DNA of 47,030 nt from Emticicia sp. C21 (GTDB lineage Bacteria > Bacteroidota > Bacteroidia > Cytophagales > Spirosomataceae), in the NCBI RefSeq assembly GCF_003418935.1, contig NZ_QVMT01000019.1, positions 20,493 through 67,522 on the forward strand, in the 5' to 3' direction. Below, one piece after another: positions 40,825 through 47,030 of this stretch; positions within the stretch are counted from its first letter, which is position 1, and every line of letters starts with the position of its first letter. The position numbers and the translations under genes are program-made. Under the pieces are notes generated by a model, which saw only the letters and a list, made by a program, of their open reading frames with translations, was not told the DNA's origin and made no database searches.

Positions 40825-43800
40825 TTAGAATGTAATAGATAAACCAACTGTCACACTTTTCATTAACGGATAATTATAACCATCGCCTGAGTTGCCATTC
40901 GGGTTAAACACCTGATCAGAGGCTACTGCATTTTCTACATCTATATCTCTGGTAATTTTATGTAATGGTGAGAATGTGAAGAGGTTTTCTGCTGAAACAA
41001 ATACTCTTGCGCCAGATGCACCAATTTTCGACATAACTGTTCTTGGCAGATTATACCCTACCTGAATATTTTTCAAACGGGCATAAGCTACATTCTGTAA
41101 GTATTTAGTTTGAGCAGCCACCAGTGTACCGTTGGCATTACTTGCAATCCGCGATACGTATCTTGGGAAGTACGCATCTTGATTATCTTCTTTCCAGATG
41201 TTGCCTATCTGGCTTTTAGGAATACCTCCGTATGGACGGTTGTACTGTCCCCAGAAAAGACTTGCTTCTGAGCTTGGGTACCAGTCTTGTTTGCCTACAC
41301 CTTGCACAAATGCCGAGAAGAAGAAGTTGTTCCAGTCAGCCCCTAACATTACACCATAGGTATATCTTGGGGTTGAATTACCGATGATTGATCTGTCACC
41401 CGGATTCGATACGCGGCTTGTCCCATTATCAATTTTTCCGTCTCCATTTACGTCTTTGAATTTAATATCGCCCGGAAACCACAAGCCACTTGAAGCTGTT
41501 CTGAAAATGGCCTGACTGGCACTGTTTTTCACATCTTCTGCCGATTTGAAGAATCCCTCAGTGGTATATCCCCAGATTTCACCTACGGTCTGGCCTTCGT
41601 AATAATCGCTTAATTGTTTTTCAGGGTTATTGTATTTGGTAACCGTTGCGGTGTAATCGGCCAATGTCAATCGTATATCATAATTGAACGGTTTGGCTCC
41701 TACCGAAAACTTATCCCTATAAGAGAGCATCATTTCCCATCCTGTGGTTTTCAAATCGGCATAGTTACCTTTAGGTGCGGTTGCGCCGAATACTGCCGGA
41801 AGTGTCAGCCCCACCGTAAACATATCAGTAGTGGTTCTAATATAGGCATCTCCCACAAAATTCAGACGGTTACCCAGCATTGAAAAGTCTAAACCGATAT
41901 TTTTGGTCGTAGCCGTTTCCCAAGTCAAGCCTTCAGGTAAAACTGTCGGGTTTCTGGTAATCTGTGGTCTTTGCCCTGCCAGAATAACTGATGATTGCGA
42001 AATACTAAATTGCTCTAAATAAGAATAGGATTTGATATTACCATTTCCTAAAGAACCATAAGAAGCGCGGACCTTCAGGTCAGAGATTATTTGTTCAGGT
42101 ACTTTCCAGAACGATTCTCTTGAAAGTCTCCAGCCTAAGGATACTGACGGGAAGAAAGCATAGCGTTGATTGGCAGGGAATTTAGACGAGCCATCATAAC
42201 GGCCATTCACCTCAACCAGATAGCGGTCTTTGAAAGAGTAGTTCAATCTTGAGAAACCTCCCATAATCTTCCATCTTTCCCAATCGCCCTGTGTAGTAAT
42301 GGCCTGACCTAATGCCAAACTGATATCATTGGCATCTTCAAAGATAAGCCCATTACGTTGCGTTGTCAGCCTTTTATAGGTTGACTGTTCGTAGTTATAA
42401 CCCACCATGAATTTCAGGTAGTGGTTGTCTTTAAATGTATTCTCATATTCAGTATAGAAATTGGTGGTCATGTAGGTTGTTTCTCTATAGACATTGCTCA
42501 GATAATTGGTAGTTGTACCTACATAAGCTATTACCCCCGGTCTGATACTGTATGGAATAGGAACGGCCTTGGTTCTATCGTTGTTGTCGGTATTCTGAAT
42601 TGTGAAGTCTCCCTTGATTCTGAACTTATCCTTGAAGAAGTTAGTGGTAAATCCGGCGGTATTTCTGAACACTTTCTTGTTGTTATCAATACCGTTTTTG
42701 CCATAGTAAAAATCACCCACAGTATAGGCAGCTGAAGCGGTGAGCGTGCCATCAGGATTTAGTAGCGGTGATAATGGGTGGCCTTCGTCTGCGATATTCC
42801 GCCAGATACCACCACCTTCACCTACGTTGAGTGGATTATGGTATTTCATATCAGAATACTGCGACATATTAGTAATTTTCAACCAAGGGTATAGCTGGAT
42901 AGAACCTTTACCTGTGAAGTTGAACACACTATAATCGTCTGAATTGTAGCGGAATAAACCATCCTGCCCGAAGTAACGACCTGTGAGCAAAAAGCTGGCT
43001 TTATCGCTGCTACCCGAAATGCTCAGGTTATGCTCTTTCGAGTTAGTCATGTCTTTATAAAGCAAGTCGTAGTAAGCAGTATTACCAAAATAAACATACT
43101 CGCCTGTGGCGGGGTCAATTTCTACTTCATTGGTGATACCCGCATCTTTTCTACGTTTGATTTCTGTCAGATAGGCCTGTGAGAATTTTAGGGTTTTATT
43201 GGCATTTTGTGGAAAAGTGCCTCCGAAATTCACAAAAGACTCGGCAAACATTGATGCCCATGTATAACCATCGGTCACCAGATCAGGCTTAGCAATAGGT
43301 GATTTGAACGAGTAATTGGTTGAATAAGTAACGCTTGTTTTGCCTGCTGATGGATTTTTGGTAGTAATCAATACCACTCCGAATACCCCTCTCGCACCAT
43401 AGATAGAAGCAGAAGCGGCATCTTTTAACAAAGTAATGCTGGCAATATCACTTGGATTTAGCAAGCTTGGATCACCCTCTACGTTATCAATGAGTACAAG
43501 TGCATTACCCCCCTGCCCGATTGAGGTAGTACCTCTGATATTGAAAGCAGGCGCCTGATTAGGCTTTCCATCACCCATTCTTACGTTCAGATTAGGCATT
43601 ACCCCTTGCAAACCCTGATTAACGTTCGTTACAGGGCGGTTTTCAAATACTTCGCCTGTTACCTGATCAACAGCACCGGTCAGGTTGGCTTTCTTTTGTG
43701 AGCCATATCCTACCACTATTACTTCAGATAAAACCTTTGTATCGGTTTTAAGTACCACATTCAAAGTGGTCTGGTTTCCCACTTCTATTTCCTGTGGGCT

Positions 43801-44406
43801 ATAACCCACAAAAGAAAAAACCAGTACAGAACTGCTATTAGGTACATCAATTTTAAATTTTCCATCGCCGTCGGTACTTGTTCCTTTGCTGGTTCCTTTC
43901 AAGGTAACACTTACACCCGGTATACCACTGCCTGCATCGTCTTTTACTGTTCCGGTTATGGTCTGGTCAATGGGCATCAGGGCTACTTTTTCATCGTCTG
44001 CCGTTGCCGGATTGGTTTCGAGCCGAAACGAGCTTTTATCGGTGGTGGCTGGGCTCAGAATAATCTGCCCGCCTATGATTTTATAAGAGATTTGCTGTGG
44101 TTTTAAAAGCACATCTAAAACCTCCGACAGTTTCTTATCATTGATATTTACCGAAACTTTGCGATCAACCTGTATGGCTTTAGAATTATACACAAACTTG
44201 GCTTCGGTCTGCTGCTCAATCTGGCTGAGTATCGTCCGAAGTTTCTTGTCTTCGACCTTTAAAGATACCGACTTATTGAGCATCTCCTGAGCCTTCGTAT
44301 CAAAGGCAAAAGCCCCTCCCATAAAGAGGATTGCTATCGTAAGCTGTAAAAGAGAGATTTTCATAATAGCCAGTAGGGTTTGACTAAATAGTTGAGGTTT
44401 TTTCAT
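40825..44406 (-). CDS. SusC/RagA-family TonB-linked outer membrane transporter with STN domain
   Basis: 1193 aa from the ATG at 44406 (MKKPQLFSQTLLAIMKIS). Order: signal peptide (to about AFAFDTKA), secretin/TonB N-terminal STN domain (about 45-125, VSLKVEDKKLRTILSQIEQQ, then VSVNINDKKLSEVLDVLL), carboxypeptidase-like regulatory domain (ITGTVKDDAGSGIPGVSVTL), TonB box region and plug (VIVVGYGSQKKANLTGAVDQ), then a 22-stranded barrel. The STN domain indicates signalling to a FecR anti-sigma factor, which is encoded next door. It imports a substrate captured by the SusD-like partner. No glycoside hydrolase is encoded beside it. Its 5' region carries an antisense RNA. Confidence 0.96.
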   Translation of the reverse strand: MKKPQLFSQTLLAIMKISLLQLTIAILFMGGAFAFDTKAQEMLNKSVSLKVEDKKLRTILSQIEQQTEAKFVYNSKAIQVDRKVSVNINDKKLSEVLDVLLKPQQISYKIIGGQIILSPATTDKSSFRLETNPATADDEKVALMPIDQTITGTVKDDAGSGIPGVSVTLKGTSKGTSTDGDGKFKIDVPNSSSVLVFSFVGYSPQEIEVGNQTTLNVVLKTDTKVLSEVIVVGYGSQKKANLTGAVDQVTGEVFENRPVTNVNQGLQGVMPNLNVRMGDGKPNQAPAFNIRGTTSIGQGGNALVLIDNVEGDPSLLNPSDIASITLLKDAASASIYGARGVFGVVLITTKNPSAGKTSVTYSTNYSFKSPIAKPDLVTDGYTWASMFAESFVNFGGTFPQNANKTLKFSQAYLTEIKRRKDAGITNEVEIDPATGEYVYFGNTAYYDLLYKDMTNSKEHNLSISGSSDKASFLLTGRYFGQDGLFRYNSDDYSVFNFTGKGSIQLYPWLKITNMSQYSDMKYHNPLNVGEGGGIWRNIADEGHPLSPLLNPDGTLTASAAYTVGDFYYGKNGIDNNKKVFRNTAGFTTNFFKDKFRIKGDFTIQNTDNNDRTKAVPIPYSIRPGVIAYVGTTTNYLSNVYRETTYMTTNFYTEYENTFKDNHYLKFMVGYNYEQSTYKRLTTQRNGLIFEDANDISLALGQAITTQGDWERWKIMGGFSRLNYSFKDRYLVEVNGRYDGSSKFPANQRYAFFPSVSLGWRLSRESFWKVPEQIISDLKVRASYGSLGNGNIKSYSYLEQFSISQSSVILAGQRPQITRNPTVLPEGLTWETATTKNIGLDFSMLGNRLNFVGDAYIRTTTDMFTVGLTLPAVFGATAPKGNYADLKTTGWEMMLSYRDKFSVGAKPFNYDIRLTLADYTATVTKYNNPEKQLSDYYEGQTVGEIWGYTTEGFFKSAEDVKNSASQAIFRTASSGLWFPGDIKFKDVNGDGKIDNGTSRVSNPGDRSIIGNSTPRYTYGVMLGADWNNFFFSAFVQGVGKQDWYPSSEASLFWGQYNRPYGGIPKSQIGNIWKEDNQDAYFPRYVSRIASNANGTLVAAQTKYLQNVAYARLKNIQVGYNLPRTVMSKIGASGARVFVSAENLFTFSPLHKITRDIDVENAVASDQVFNPNGNSGDGYNYPLMKSVTVGLSITF

Positions 44407-44413
44407 ACTTTTG
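44379..44413 (+). promoter_or_regulatory. plus-strand promoter for the antisense RNA
   Basis: TTTG (44379-44382), a 23-bp spacer, then TACTTTTG (44406-44413), fitting TTTG/TAnnTTTG. It overlaps the susC start region on the opposite strand and points away from susC into its leader. Spacing is at the upper limit described for Bacteroidota. Confidence 0.5.
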
Positions 44414-44418
44414 ATTGT

Positions 44419-44536
44419 TTTGTTAAGTTTTCGAACGATTTGGCAAAACACTCCTTCTACTAGAATTGGCTCGCAACCAATTCAGAAGGGATTCCATAAA
44501 AGCCGGCAATGCTCGCAACATTGCTGGTTTTTTGTT
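44419..44536 (+). ncRNA. predicted antisense small RNA of the susC leader
   Basis: Between a plus-strand promoter and a plus-strand terminator lie about 118 nt without coding capacity. Hairpin 1 is CCTTCT (44453-44458), a 4-nt bulge, GAATTGG (44463-44469), loop CTCGCAA, CCAATTC (44477-44483), AGAAGG (44484-44489): 13 bp in all. Hairpin 2 is the terminator with stem CCGGCAATG (44503-44511), loop CTCGCAA and CATTGCTGG (44519-44527), then TTTTTTGTTTTT. The two loops are identical although the stems differ. The loop contains CUCG, a YUNR U-turn as in loops of known antisense RNAs. The RNA is complementary to the whole susC leader. Cis-antisense RNAs near susC are known in Bacteroides (DonS type). 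End points are approximate. Confidence 0.5.
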
Positions 44537-44539
44537 TTT
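44503..44539 (+). terminator. plus-strand intrinsic terminator upstream of susC
   Basis: CCGGCAATG / CATTGCTGG, 9 bp with one G-U pair that exists only in the plus-strand RNA, loop CTCGCAA, then TTTTTT-G-TTTTT (44528-44539). No plus-strand gene ends nearby, so it needs a non-coding or antisense transcript to explain it. Confidence 0.7.
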
Positions 44540-44544
44540 CAAGG

Positions 44545-44552
44545 CAAAATTA
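44545..44552 (-). promoter_or_regulatory. possible susC promoter -7 box (TAATTTTG)
   Basis: On the minus strand TAATTTTG fits TAnnTTTG and would start an mRNA near 44539 with a leader of about 133 nt. No -33 TTTG was seen. If the ECF sigma factor drives susC, another motif may be used. Confidence 0.35.
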
Positions 44553-44673
44553 GGACTTGCAGAAAAGATCAGGTCATCATATTGGTTTATGTTTTGGTTA
44601 AGGTTTTATAGATAATAGGTAACTAAATTAATCTTTGTTGTTTCTGTAGAAACGAACTGCACCAGATAAAATC

Positions 44674-45714
44674 TCATTGACACCCCTTCCCACTCAACAG
44701 AATCGTGGTGCCTTTTACTTCATAGCTCGCACCTATGGCGGCACAGATAATGTCTAATTTGGTATAGAGAGTCTGGTGTGTAATATCGGCAGTAAGGAGA
44801 CAGTTATTAATGGCTTCGTTTTCAACTAAAATATCTACACCATAGGCTTCACGAAGTTTGCTCAATACAGCCAGCACAGGCGTATCGTCGAACTCAAAAA
44901 AGACCCTGGTGTCTTGTATTTTAGGCGTCTGAATAATAGGATTCTTAACGATATTGGTAACAAAGAGGTTACTTTCGGCAAAAAAAGTAACCTTGTGATT
45001 TGGGGTTAGTACCACCCCATTGGTTTGATTATCTTTGTTGATATTGTGGTTTTCTTCTTCATAAACCGATACTCTGCCGGATACCACCTCTACTTCTATT
45101 TTCTTTACCCCATCAATGTTTTTCACATAGAAACTCGTACCTAATACTTTGGTAGTAACATTGCCGGTATAGACAAAAAATGGCTTTGTGGGATTTTTCT
45201 GTACCTCAAAAAAGCCCTCACCTTTTAAATAAACCTCCCGGTTAGCCTCACTAAACTTCTCCGGATAATGCAATTTGCTATGGGGTTGGAGTGTGACAGC
45301 GCTTCCATCTTCCAGGACAATTTTCATAGCCTGATTCGAGTTATTGGTTTTCTCAATCAACCCTTTCAGCCCGGCAGACTGATTAATAGATACAGACTCA
45401 TCTGTTCTGTTTTTCAGATAAAAAGCTAAGGTTATTCCGAAAATCAATAGAATAGAGGCGGCTATTTTTGTAAGAATACTGGTATTTTGGAAAATGCTGA
45501 ATGTTCTTTGCACTTGTGCTTCCGGCATCAGGTCACCTTTGGTATGTTTTCTTATTTTTTGCCATAATTGCTCTTCCAACTCCGCAGCATTCCACTCGAC
45601 ATCAGGCATATCGTCTAATAACTCATACCATTGCTCTACTACCTTTTGTTCGGCAGTAGTACATTGTCCGTGCAGGTATTTATTCAATAGTAGTGCAAAA
45701 GATTGGCGGTTCAT
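44674..45714 (-). CDS. FecR-family anti-sigma factor / sensor
   Basis: 346 aa from the ATG at 45714 (MNRQSFALLLNKYLHGQCTT); the longer in-frame start adds residues with no family match. The N-terminal cytoplasmic part binds the sigma factor; one membrane segment (about 97-115, ILTKIAASILLIFGITLAFYL) follows; the periplasmic part has the FecR domain (VLEDGSAVTLQPHSKLHYPE, REVYLKGEGFFEVQKNPTKP, VLGTSFYVKN, VEVVSGRVSVYE) and a C-terminal STN-like tail (DTPVLAVLSKLREAYGVDIL). It should receive the signal from the STN domain of the SusC protein and release the sigma factor. It lies 129 bp after the sigma gene. Confidence 0.94.
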   Translation of the reverse strand: MNRQSFALLLNKYLHGQCTTAEQKVVEQWYELLDDMPDVEWNAAELEEQLWQKIRKHTKGDLMPEAQVQRTFSIFQNTSILTKIAASILLIFGITLAFYLKNRTDESVSINQSAGLKGLIEKTNNSNQAMKIVLEDGSAVTLQPHSKLHYPEKFSEANREVYLKGEGFFEVQKNPTKPFFVYTGNVTTKVLGTSFYVKNIDGVKKIEVEVVSGRVSVYEEENHNINKDNQTNGVVLTPNHKVTFFAESNLFVTNIVKNPIIQTPKIQDTRVFFEFDDTPVLAVLSKLREAYGVDILVENEAINNCLLTADITHQTLYTKLDIICAAIGASYEVKGTTILLSGKGCQ

Positions 45715-45843
45715 GATTAACAGGTGGTTTTGTGTATAAGTCAAACAAGAAGCCTGTAACCGCAAATAATTTTAATATTTCTTTGAAAGTTTATATAAAA
45801 ATGGTGATTTTTATAAATTTTCTTTAAATAGTTCAATTAAATT

Positions 45844-46437
45844 TTACTCATAAAAATAATGTAGAAAACGAAGATAAGCCAAAAATGAAAGAGTCATAAA
45901 TTCTTTAAGATATACCCGCAAAATCCTCATGCCTTGCGTAATATGGTACTCGACCGTTCGTTCCGGAATAGAGAGTAGTTCTGAAATCTCTTTGACCGAT
46001 TTGTATTCCAGACGGTTCAGCGTAAATATCTGGCGGGTCTTTTCGGGTAGTTTTTCAATGCTTTTTTCTATGGCTACAGATAGTTCATTAAAGGCAATTG
46101 ATTCATCGACAGTTTCTGAAAGTTCGCTTTTATTAGCGGCGTATTCCATAAATTTATCCTGCAATATCTGCCGCCTGATATGATTGATAATAAGATATTT
46201 AAGTGAGGCATTCAGGTATGCTTCCAGATTATCAATGGCTATCTTATCTCGCTTTTCCCATAAGCTGATAAATAAATCCTGTAAGAGTTCTTCGGCTATC
46301 TGTTTTGAATGAATTTTGAACTGGGTAGTTCGGAGCAGTTTACTAAAATATCGCCTATAAATTTCCTCAAACGCACCCTCGTCTCCCACCAAAAGGAGCT
46401 TCACAAGAAGTTCATCGCTGAGTAATTTATATTCCAT
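45844..46437 (-). CDS. ECF (FecI-like) sigma factor
   Basis: 197 aa. Region 2 is ALFEEIYRRYFSKLLRTTQF-like (GAFEEIYRRYFSKLLRTT) to DLFISLWEKRDKI and YLNASLKYLIINHIRRQ; region 4 is LPEKTRQIFTLNRLEYKSVK followed by EISELLSIPERTVEYHITQG. It resembles the Bacteroidota-specific RNA polymerase sigma-70 subfamily paired with FecR and SusC. It should drive susCD after release from FecR. An A/T-only 9-bp hairpin (45794-45815) lies between this gene and fecR and might reduce read-through. Confidence 0.94.
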   Translation of the reverse strand: MEYKLLSDELLVKLLLVGDEGAFEEIYRRYFSKLLRTTQFKIHSKQIAEELLQDLFISLWEKRDKIAIDNLEAYLNASLKYLIINHIRRQILQDKFMEYAANKSELSETVDESIAFNELSVAIEKSIEKLPEKTRQIFTLNRLEYKSVKEISELLSIPERTVEYHITQGMRILRVYLKEFMTLSFLAYLRFLHYFYE

Positions 46438-46455
46438 AGGTTAGAGAATGATATA

Positions 46456-46463
46456 CAAATGTA
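46456..46463 (-). promoter_or_regulatory. -7 box of the ECF sigma/FecR unit (TACATTTG)
   Basis: Minus-strand TACATTTG, the same octamer as before ilvD, ilvA and ftsL, ends 18 bp before the sigma-factor ATG. No well-spaced -33 TTTG was seen. Confidence 0.45.
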
Positions 46464-46657
46464 TACTAATCCATCGAAACAACATAATCATTATACAACC
46501 ACATCCCAACAGTCTGATTATATCAAAAACTACCCTAAACACTTTGAAAACACAAGCTTAAGTCTGAAATTCAAGGAGCATCTGGGTAGATCGCCCATTC
46601 TGGGACACCTGGTCGGGACGCCTATTCTTAGATAAGAATCCACAAACCACTATTGCC

Positions 46658-46975
46658 ATGAAAGAAGAGAAAAAGAAAGTCAGGACAGATAACAGAAGCC
46701 TAACTGACTATGTATCTGAATATGGCCATCAAGTCTACAACTACTGTTTTTCAGGGAGAGCCCATAAGACCCTCTCCTGTTTTTTTGGTATCTTTTACTA
46801 TCATAAAGAAATGGAAAAAGAAGTATTCAGGAGCAGCGAAAGCGTATTTAAAAAAGCTATTGGCTATACTTACCGGCAGGTAGTTTCCGGGTCTATTAAA
46901 GTTCCAACCACTCAAGCAGCAGTGGAAAAGGTTACCAATATGTGCACTGCCCCCAAAAAGTTAGACACATCTTGA
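46658..46975 (+). CDS. uncertain ORF truncated by an IS end
   Basis: 105 codons that read into the terminal repeat of the IS element (the last about 12 residues, CTAPKKLDTS, come from it), so any real protein is cut at about residue 94. It matches no family I recognise. A terminator-like hairpin (46752-46779, stem CAGG-AGAG/CTCTCCTG with a 1-nt bulge, then T7) lies inside, which argues against the upstream half being coding. The true start may be the in-frame ATG at 46811 (MEKEVFRSSESVFKKAIGYT), 25 bp after the T-tract. Confidence 0.3.
   Translation: MKEEKKKVRTDNRSLTDYVSEYGHQVYNYCFSGRAHKTLSCFFGIFYYHKEMEKEVFRSSESVFKKAIGYTYRQVVSGSIKVPTTQAAVEKVTNMCTAPKKLDTS
46752..46786 (+). terminator. terminator-like hairpin
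   Basis: CAGGGAGAG (46752-46760) pairs with CTCTCCTG (46772-46779) with one bulged G, followed by seven T (46780-46786). No convincing plus-strand gene ends before it. It may belong to the leader of the interrupted gene or be chance. Confidence 0.45.
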
Positions 46976-47030
46976 GGGTATTTGTATGAGAAAGAGAAAC
47001 AAATATACTTATGAGTTTAAGCTTCACTGT
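46941..47030 (+). mobile_element. left end of an IS3-family insertion sequence (partial)
   Basis: Starting near 46941, TGTGCACTGCCCCCAAAAAG followed by TTAGACA resembles the terminal inverted repeat of IS3-family elements (TG..., CCCC, AAAAAGTTAGACA), and a transposase OrfA start follows 45 bp on. The element runs beyond the window, so the other end and target duplication cannot be seen. The exact first base (46941 or 46943) is uncertain. Confidence 0.75.
46986..47030 (+). CDS. IS3-family transposase OrfA, N-terminal fragment
   Basis: Fifteen codons to the window edge: MRKRNKYTYEFKLHC. The pattern RKxKYTxEFK is typical of the N-terminus of IS3-family OrfA proteins, whose HTH follows directly. 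With the terminal repeat 45 bp upstream this supports an IS3-type element. Nothing can be said about completeness. Confidence 0.65.
   Translation, partial: MRKRNKYTYEFKLHC

Noticed and set aside
44411-44611. Plus-strand ORF across the susC leader
   Set aside because: No family features; the region is better explained by the two hairpins and terminator of an RNA.
45794-45815. A/T hairpin between ECF sigma and fecR as a terminator
   Set aside because: All-AT 9-bp stem, weak; such stretches are common in this AT-rich DNA. Mentioned only as a possible read-through modulator.
46459-46635. 58-codon plus-strand ORF starting MYTNPSKQHNHY
   Set aside because: Its ATG lies inside the minus-strand TACATTTG box of the sigma gene, composition is irregular, and no domain is visible; probably chance.
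46722-46883. 53-codon ORF starting MAIKSTTTVF in another frame
   Set aside because: It overlaps the terminator-like hairpin and the larger ORF; no support to prefer it.
1-47030. CRISPR arrays, tRNA or rRNA genes
   Set aside because: No regularly spaced repeats with unique spacers and no cloverleaf or rRNA-like sequence were seen.

Overview
The window reads as chromosomal DNA of a Bacteroidota bacterium, most likely order Cytophagales. Signs of this are a SusC/SusD pair with a FecR anti-sigma factor and an ECF sigma factor, 'TAnnTTTG' promoter boxes, weak Shine-Dalgarno signals, a PKD/lectin-type membrane regulator, GEVED and coat-hanger type C-terminal domains, and low G+C. I cannot name the genus.

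Layout. 1-8.2 kb: a partial secreted lectin-fold protein, a divergent membrane-tethered HTH regulator with PKD and lectin-like outer domains, two tandem secreted zinc metalloproteases, and an AlkA-type DNA glycosylase. 8.3-10.8 kb: lon. 11.1-16.4 kb: a GH3/serine-hydrolase fusion and two metallo-beta-lactamase-fold hydrolases. 16.5-24.2 kb: branched-chain amino acid genes ilvD - fkbM-type methyltransferase - ilvB - ilvN - ilvC, a strong terminator, then ilvA. 24.2-31.8 kb: an accessory cluster that looks glycan-related (GT-C-like membrane protein, WbqC, PglD/NeuD-type acyltransferase, SAM methyltransferase, beta-propeller glycosidase-like protein, PhyH-type dioxygenase), containing a lipoprotein, a gene remnant and an MntA/HepT toxin-antitoxin pair with a frameshifted toxin. 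32.1-37.9 kb: ftsL-like, ftsI, a YpdA-type flavoprotein, rseP, a DUF6702-type protein. 37.9-46.4 kb: a DUF1080 protein facing a SusCD transport locus controlled by FecR and ECF sigma. 46.4-47.03 kb: an uncertain ORF cut by the left end of an IS3-family element.

Regulatory structure is the most interesting part. (1) The ilv operon is preceded by a Bacteroidota-type promoter, a 17-codon leader peptide in which 9 codons are Val/Ile/Leu, and mutually exclusive antiterminator and terminator stems: a classical ribosome-mediated attenuator. (2) The susC 5' region encodes, on the opposite strand, a probable antisense RNA of about 120 nt with its own promoter and terminator and two hairpins that carry the same 7-nt loop on different stems. 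(3) Four intergenic sites share a dispersed repeat with core GAGCGGCCGnCGCnCGGTGA flanked by TTAGTGA/TCACTAA tracts; one copy lies between ilvB and ilvN. Several convincing intrinsic terminators mark the transcription units. No rRNA, tRNA or CRISPR array was seen.
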